13,025 bases of DNA, taken from the NCBI GenBank assembly GCA_946803715.1, contig CAMPET010000496.1, forward strand, positions 1 to 13,025, written 5' to 3'. The notes beneath the pieces were generated by a model. It was given only the letters and a program-made list of their open reading frames with translations. It did no database searches and had not been told where the DNA came from. Positions within the stretch are counted from its first letter, which is position 1. The number at the start of each line of letters is the position of its first letter. Below, in pieces: positions 10,001 to 13,025 of this stretch. Position numbers and translations under genes: made by a program. This DNA is from Beroe ovata (Eukaryota; Ctenophora; Nuda; Beroida; Beroidae).

Positions 10001-12965
10001 CACTCAATTCTGCTGTACAGGTGACGATCCGTGTGTCTACAAGGGGATAGAGTATGGAGTGGGGCAAGAGTGGATGATAGACGACTGTGTAACTTGCACG
10101 TGCTATCACGATACCACAGGTAAAAACACGCGCATTGTATGTGCACTGTGTGTACTGTGTATGTGTGTGTGTGTGTGTCTGTGTGTGTCTGTGTGTTTCT
10201 GTGTTGTGTGTGTGTGTGTATGTCTGTGTTTGAGTGACTCCCTGCGTTGTGTGTGTAATCGTCACTCTATCCACTCACCACTGCAGGTACTGGGAAAGCA
10301 CAGTCGTGCGTAGCGCAGACATGCGAGGCTCTTGATTGTGACTCCTACACACCACCGGGGCAATGCTGTCCCAGTTGTCAGAGACCGTGTACTTTCCTCG
10401 ACGAGCAAACTAACAGCATCGAGCGCAGGGAGCATTGGATCACTGACGATTGTCGAGAATGCTACTGCAAGAGTCAACTCGATCAATACTGTAAGTTACT
10501 GTAAGTTACTGTAAGTGTTGCAAGTCACTGTAAGCGTCGAACAACGAATTGATTTCTAAGCACGACGTCATCAGTTCTGTGCTGACATGGAGTTGCCATT
10601 TCGCGGATTCTTCTGAGCCCAAACCTCAAATGATGTAAGTTCGTTAGTGCTATACTCAAACTACTATGATATGGTAGTACTACTTACACTAGATCACGAG
10701 TACAAGTACGAAGAGTGTGCTGAGATGGAGTGTAAGAAATGTGATAACCCCATCGAAATTCCCGGCTGTTGCCCTCTCTGTTTGGAACCATGCCAAGTGT
10801 ACGAGAACGGGGTTATAGTCGACAAGACAGAGTGGAAACGTGATCCGTGTACCACCTGTCAGTGTATCCAGACTGCCACTGGAGGTTTGTTATTACCTAT
10901 TGATGAAACCGATAGACCGTTTTGGTTGTAGTCACTGGCTCGCTCTTAGTCAACCCTCAACCTACTCCACAGAATGGACAGAAATGTGCGCGGTTGTGGA
11001 CTGTGCGCAGCCTAATTGTTCTGATGAGGATCTCATCTCCTATCCTGATCAATGCTGTCCAACATGTAACTACTATGTAACTACTATGTAACTACTATGT
11101 AACTACTATGTAACTACTAATAGTGTTATAGTGATTGTGGTATAATTGAGACTCCCGTAAACATACTCATGGCTTCCCTATAGATACTCAAGTCGCGAGA
11201 ACATATCTATCGCGTGTGGACGGGGCCGAGATGAAAGCGTCCACTGGACATATAATCCCACACATACTGGACATACATTCCCATACATACTGGACATACA
11301 TTCCCATACATACTGGACATACATACTGGACATATATTCCCAATTCTCATCATATTGTTCAGGCAAGAGTGAGTGTTATTTCAACGGTACTGACTACCAC
11401 GAGGGATCTACTTGGAAACAGGATGCGTGCACCACATGTACATGCGTCGCAGATACTGCGGAAACTGGTGATTGTCAATCTTGATTAATATCCCCATTCC
11501 TGATCAGATATCGGTTGGCAACTGTGCCGTAATTTGCGGGAATCTGGTTTTTACATAGAACCACTGCAGCTGCCGGGTCGTTAAGGGCGATGTGTCGAAT
11601 TGAATCATGCGTGGACACATCGGAGTGTAAAAACGTTGATGTTCGTCCTGGGTCCTGCTGTGTGAGCTACTGTGAGTCACAGTTGTGTGTTCGTGTGTGT
11701 GTGTGTATACTGTGTGTGTATACTGTGTGTGTATACTGTGTGTGTATACTGTATGTGTGTATATGTGTGAGTCTGTGTGTGTGTGTGTGTTTATGTGGCT
11801 GTGTGTTTGCATGTTTCTGTGGTTGTGTCCGTGTGTGCGTCACATATGGACATCGATTGCAGGTCTCGAAGCATGTAGCTATGTGGATAGGGAGACGGGT
11901 GAAGTGGTTGTACTGAGCGAGGAAACAGAATACCACGCAGACCCTTGTACAGTCTGCAGGTGTTACAGAGATGGTGAGTATAGTTTGACAAATACTTTTC
12001 AATCACTGTACACTTATACAGTATACACTGTGTATACTGTACAGTGTATTCTGCATACTATACACTTTATACAGTGTATACTGTATACTATACACTGTGT
12101 ATACTGCACAGTGTATACTGTATACTATACTCATCTATATATCCAAACCTAATTTTCATCGCATCACAAGTCAAGTAACAATCGCAGTTACCTCGAACTG
12201 TATCATTTCAGAGAGCGGCGGGTTTGATTCCAAGTGCAGGGCTATCTCGTGCCCAGATCTTGATCCTAACTGCACTCCTGTCCAGAAGGAAGGTCAATGC
12301 TGCCCTGTCTGCAGAGAAGGTTTGTCACTTGTACAATTCCTCCCAGTTCATTTTCCCGAGCTGATTAACCACGTGCATATCCCACACGTTTGTCTCTTGT
12401 ACAATTCCTCCCAATTCATTTTCCCGAGCCGATTAACGACGTACATATCCCCCACGTTTTCAGACTGCCAGCTCGATACAACTATCGATCATGGCTGGGC
12501 TGTGAGCAGGAGTGGGCGTGGTCTGAACAGGAGGTACACGTTCCAGTGTGAGCCGGGGTACTGGTTTGCCGAGGGATCATCCGACTCAGCGTATTGTGAT
12601 AGGAAGGGAAATGCGGTGTACCCTGTTTGTGAAGCAGGTATGGTATTGTGGGTGTGTGAGGGTGTGACCTATGTGTGACCTATGTGTGACCTATGTGTGA
12701 CCTATTAGAATCCTGTACATTGTACGACAAACGATCTATCGACAATATCTTTCGTTTCGCGGAGCTCTAATGTATCACTGAACACTTTGTGCCGGTTTCA
12801 GTGCGCCTCATGACACGCTTAGTGAGGACTCGGGATGGAGACGGAGCGAGTGTGGTGAATGTGATGTACAGCAGAACTGGGAGAGGGAGTGATTGGGGGC
12901 TGCTGTGTGATGACGGGTTTGGAGATGCTGAGGCGAAGTGGATCTGTGGGCAGAACAACTACACA
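6249..12965 (+). CDS. Gene C: secreted TIL-VWC-CCP-SRCR mosaic protein, 3' end beyond window
   Basis: Twenty exons give 850 residues in one frame: 6249-6275, 6988-7036, 7150-7323, 7675-7833, 8319-8510, 8631-8825, 9075-9176, 9306-9404, 9549-9647, 9795-9896, 10021-10119, 10287-10490, 10693-10884, 10973-11065, 11363-11467, 11570-11671, 11863-11973, 12212-12319, 12464-12637, 12802-12965. Modules: signal peptide (1-23), TIL (29-81), 8-Cys CGGC module (87-135), TIL (138-196), TIL (204-261), seven VWC (268-333, 337-400, 404-463, 467-530, 534-596, 600-665, 669-735), CCP (739-793), SRCR from 796. Internal introns are phase 1 except the first and the last donor (both phase 0). Known for these families: TIL domains are often serine-protease inhibitors, VWC domains often bind BMP-type ligands or matrix, CCP and SRCR occur in adhesion and pattern-recognition proteins. 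I infer an extracellular or cell-surface role. A membrane segment, if any, would lie to the right. The first two exons are the least certain part. Confidence 0.85.
6276..6987 (+). other. Gene C intron 1 (712 bases), no gene seen inside
   Basis: This is the longest proposed intron of the window. It starts GTAATT and ends CCATTATCAG. It contains a short CA run near 6292 and a CACGTG palindrome at 6511. Short open frames occur but none shows a recognisable domain. If exon 1 is wrong, part of this stretch is 5' flank or leader. Confidence 0.45.
7150..7323 (+). other. Exon encoding TIL domain 1 (residues 29-81)
   Basis: Ten cysteines follow the TIL (trypsin-inhibitor-like cysteine-rich) pattern: CPEGQTFMTC, GSAC, DRTC, PDPIC, TEQC, VARCQC, GKC and a final TEC. 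TIL domains form five disulfides. The exon is symmetric phase 1-1, so the domain can be shuffled as a unit. Acceptor GCATTTCAG, donor ACAG/GTAATT. Confidence 0.92.
7584..7637. repeat. 18-bp tandem repeat in gene C intron 3
   Basis: The unit CTGACACACTCACTCTGA occurs at 7584 and 7602, with a degenerate third copy at 7620. It lies about 40 bases before the acceptor of the exon at 7675. Confidence 0.85.
7675..7833 (+). other. Exon encoding an 8-cysteine module with CGGC core (residues 87-135)
   Basis: A 53-residue symmetric phase 1-1 exon with eight cysteines. The distinctive part reads KYPDAICKSDFCGGC followed by NAKFYHADG. It has neither the ten-cysteine TIL pattern nor the VWC pattern. I recall similar CGGC-containing cysteine-rich segments in other secreted animal proteins but cannot name the family with confidence. 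Its place between TIL 1 and TIL 2 suggests insertion by exon shuffling. Confidence 0.75.
7834..8318 (+). other. Gene C intron 4 (485 bases)
   Basis: Donor GTGAGT, acceptor GTTCCAG. Apart from the degenerate acceptor repeat at its 3' end, I see no exon, RNA or mobile element in it. Confidence 0.65.
8231..8330 (+). repeat. Degenerate 40-bp repeat around the TIL 2 acceptor
   Basis: Three related strings lie at 8233, 8273 and 8313: TTTCCGTTGTGCCCCACC, TTTCAGGTTGTGCCCACC and TTCCAGGTTGTGGCCGCC. The last includes the real acceptor and the first codons of the exon. The middle one has an equally good AG acceptor. It appears that the intron/exon border was duplicated and has decayed. Confidence 0.55.
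8319..8510 (+). other. Exon encoding TIL domain 2 (residues 138-196)
   Basis: Ten cysteines in TIL spacing, with AAACTRTC, ADPNPEC, IDDC, HVMCAC and GGRC. The exon is phase 1-1. The acceptor at 8318 is used because the similar acceptor 40 bases upstream (8278) would shift the frame into a stop. Confidence 0.9.
8631..8825 (+). other. Exon encoding TIL domain 3 (residues 204-261)
   Basis: Ten cysteines in TIL spacing: WHEC, GMDC, IRTC, ADPNPIC, NKRC, VSKCQC, GRC and EEQC. It shares TC-ADPNP with TIL 2, so the two probably arose by tandem exon duplication. Phase 1-1. The donor is GTTAGT, weaker than its neighbours. Confidence 0.92.
9453..9486. repeat. 17-bp tandem repeat in a gene C intron
   Basis: The unit CAATTGAATGACATTTG is repeated once with one change in the second copy (9453-9469 and 9470-9486). 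It is intronic, between VWC1 and VWC2. Confidence 0.85.
10147..10234. repeat. TG-rich microsatellite in the VWC3 intron
   Basis: An interrupted (TG)n run on the + strand fills most of intron 10120-10286. Open frames across it on both strands are repeat artefacts (Cys/Val on one strand, Thr/His on the other). Confidence 0.9.
10491..10535 (+). repeat. Tandem copies of a GTAAGT splice donor
   Basis: The unit GTAAGTTACT begins exactly at the exon 12 donor and repeats with period 10, giving GTAAGT at 10491, 10501 and 10511, then GTAAGC at 10530. Only the first donor keeps the frame into VWC4. Splicing at the later ones would reach a stop within five codons of the exon end (TGT AAG TTA CTG TAA). 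Confidence 0.9.
11066..11120 (+). repeat. Five tandem copies of a GTAACT splice donor
   Basis: The 11-bp unit GTAACTACTAT begins exactly at the exon 14 donor, with GTAACT at 11066, 11077, 11088, 11099 and 11110. Using a later donor either shifts the frame or, after three units, runs into TAA. The first copy is the one that completes VWC5 (CCPTC) and joins VWC6 in frame. Confidence 0.9.
11242..11343. repeat. 23-bp minisatellite in the intron before VWC6
   Basis: The core TACTGGACATACATTCCCA recurs at 11265, 11288 and 11311 (period 23), with a shortened copy at 11324 and a degenerate one before. It is intronic, ending about 20 bases before the acceptor at 11362. Confidence 0.85.
11693..11800. 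repeat. TG/TA minisatellite in the intron before VWC7
   Basis: A 13-bp unit, TATACTGTGTGTG, starts at 11706, 11719, 11732 and 11745 and grades into a (TG)n run. Open reading frames over it on both strands are low-complexity artefacts. Confidence 0.9.
12008..12132. repeat. Palindromic TATACTGT/ACAGTATA satellite in the VWC7 intron
   Basis: The block is made of TATACTG and CAGTATA pieces in both orientations. A near-perfect hairpin lies at 12017-12041: TACAGTATACAC, one base, then its complement GTGTATACTGTA. Further arms (CAGTGTATA with TATACACTG) follow. It lies inside intron 11974-12211 and could form a cruciform or a folded pre-mRNA. Confidence 0.85.
12321..12457. repeat. 68-bp tandem duplication filling intron 12320-12463
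   Basis: Copy 1 runs 12321-12388 and copy 2 from 12389 to about 12457. Both contain TACAATTCCTCCC, CATTTTCCCGAG and ACGT-CATATCCC. The intron is 144 bases, so the two copies make up almost all of it. Both copies begin next to GTTTGT, which is the donor used in copy 1. Confidence 0.9.
12464..12637 (+). other. Exon encoding a CCP/sushi domain (residues 739-793)
   Basis: Four cysteines in CCP spacing: DCQLD at the start, YTFQCEPGY in the middle, AYC, and YPVC at the end. The CEPGY turn is typical. The tryptophan usually found before the last cysteine is absent (GNAVYPVC). Phase 1-1 exon. CCP domains mediate protein recognition in complement-type and adhesion proteins. Confidence 0.85.
12662..12705. 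repeat. Four exact copies of GTGTGACCTAT
   Basis: An 11-bp unit is repeated four times without error in the intron between the CCP and SRCR exons. Exact copies suggest recent expansion and likely length polymorphism. Confidence 0.93.
12802..12965 (+). other. Exon encoding the first part of an SRCR domain (residues 796-850)
   Basis: VRL at the start, then DWGLLCDDGFGDAEA and KWICGQNNY match the scavenger-receptor cysteine-rich core (usually WGTVCDDGF followed by a CRQLGY-like turn). The exon starts after GGTTTCAG in phase 1 and ends at ACA/GTGAGT in phase 0, a usual place for an intron inside SRCR domains. The other half lies to the right of the window. Confidence 0.85.
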
Positions 12966-12980
12966 GTGAGTCTATAGTCT

Positions 12981-13025
12981 ACACAGTACACACACGTCAC
13001 ACACACACACACACACACACACACA
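12981..13025. repeat. CA microsatellite at the right edge
   Basis: An interrupted, then pure (CA)n run follows the SRCR exon donor and continues past the window end. It is intronic to gene C. Confidence 0.9.

Larger units (their letters stand above)
9075..12319 (+). other. Array of seven VWC domains (residues 268-735)
   Basis: Each domain has the ten-cysteine von Willebrand factor C pattern: a first half with C, G-x-x-W, then C-x-x-C-x-C, and a second half with C, C, C and a CC-P-x-C end. Exon pairs: VWC1 9075-9176/9306-9404; VWC2 9549-9647/9795-9896; VWC3 10021-10119/start of 10287-10490; VWC4 end of that exon/start of 10693-10884; VWC5 end of that exon/10973-11065; VWC6 11363-11467/11570-11671; VWC7 11863-11973/12212-12319. 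The middle intron always falls after the CxC segment. Where a between-domain intron is kept, it splits the last cysteine codon as T/GT. VWC6 has an N-glycosylation site (NGT). VWC arrays are typical of chordin- and kielin-like ligand binders and of matrix proteins. Confidence 0.9.

Noticed and set aside
9972-10274. Thr/His-rich and Cys/Val-rich open frames over 10120-10286
   Set aside because: They are translations of a (TG)n microsatellite within an intron.
11504-12002. Minus-strand His/Thr-rich open frames
   Set aside because: They come from the TG/TA minisatellite at 11693-11800 and overlap real exons of gene C on the + strand.
1-13025. A bacterial or viral defence or mobile system
   Set aside because: Every supported gene has GT/AG introns and animal-type domains. 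I saw no transposase, integrase, polymerase or viral gene on either strand.

Overview
The window looks like part of a compact animal (metazoan) genome. Coding sequence is cut into small exons with GT/AG introns, mostly about 75-350 bases long. The proteins are animal-type: a luciferase/4-coumarate-CoA-ligase-like acyl-CoA synthetase pair, and a secreted TIL-VWC-CCP-SRCR mosaic protein. Many introns carry simple tandem repeats. A demosponge is my best guess, because of the very short introns and the combination of CCP and SRCR modules. This is inference; other invertebrates with compact genomes are possible. Every gene I can support is on the + strand.

Region 1 (1-1678): the 3' half of an adenylate-forming acyl-CoA synthetase gene (gene A). 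Six exons from 156 to 1678 give 263 residues. The 5' exons lie before the window. Region 2 (1679-2275): intergenic, with a likely poly(A) signal, a 46-bp direct repeat and several short palindromes. Region 3 (2276-5098): a complete ten-exon paralogue (gene B, 565 residues) with all the core adenylation motifs. A and B share every exon boundary that can be compared. They are nearly identical in some blocks, introns included, and about 27-30% different in others, which suggests patchy gene conversion. Their C-termini differ: A ends in PKL, while B ends in AKL plus one extra serine. That could affect peroxisomal targeting.

Region 4 (5099-6248): AT-rich intergenic DNA with poly(A) signals for gene B and a TATAAAAG box at 6025. 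Region 5 (6249-12965 and beyond): gene C, a secreted cysteine-rich mosaic protein. I can follow 20 exons and 850 residues before the window ends inside an SRCR domain. The order is signal peptide, TIL, an 8-cysteine module with a CGGC core, TIL, TIL, seven VWC domains, one CCP/sushi, and the start of an SRCR. Apart from the first intron and the last donor in the window, all introns in gene C are phase 1. Several gene C introns hold tandem repeats whose unit begins exactly at the 5' splice site.

Genes A and B should act on carboxylic acids through acyl-AMP. Gene C should act outside the cell, perhaps in adhesion, matrix, protease inhibition or recognition. Nothing in the sequence links the two functions. 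I see no tRNA, rRNA, CRISPR, prophage or bacterial-type system. The splice models are hand-made from sequence, reading frame and family alignment, without transcript evidence.
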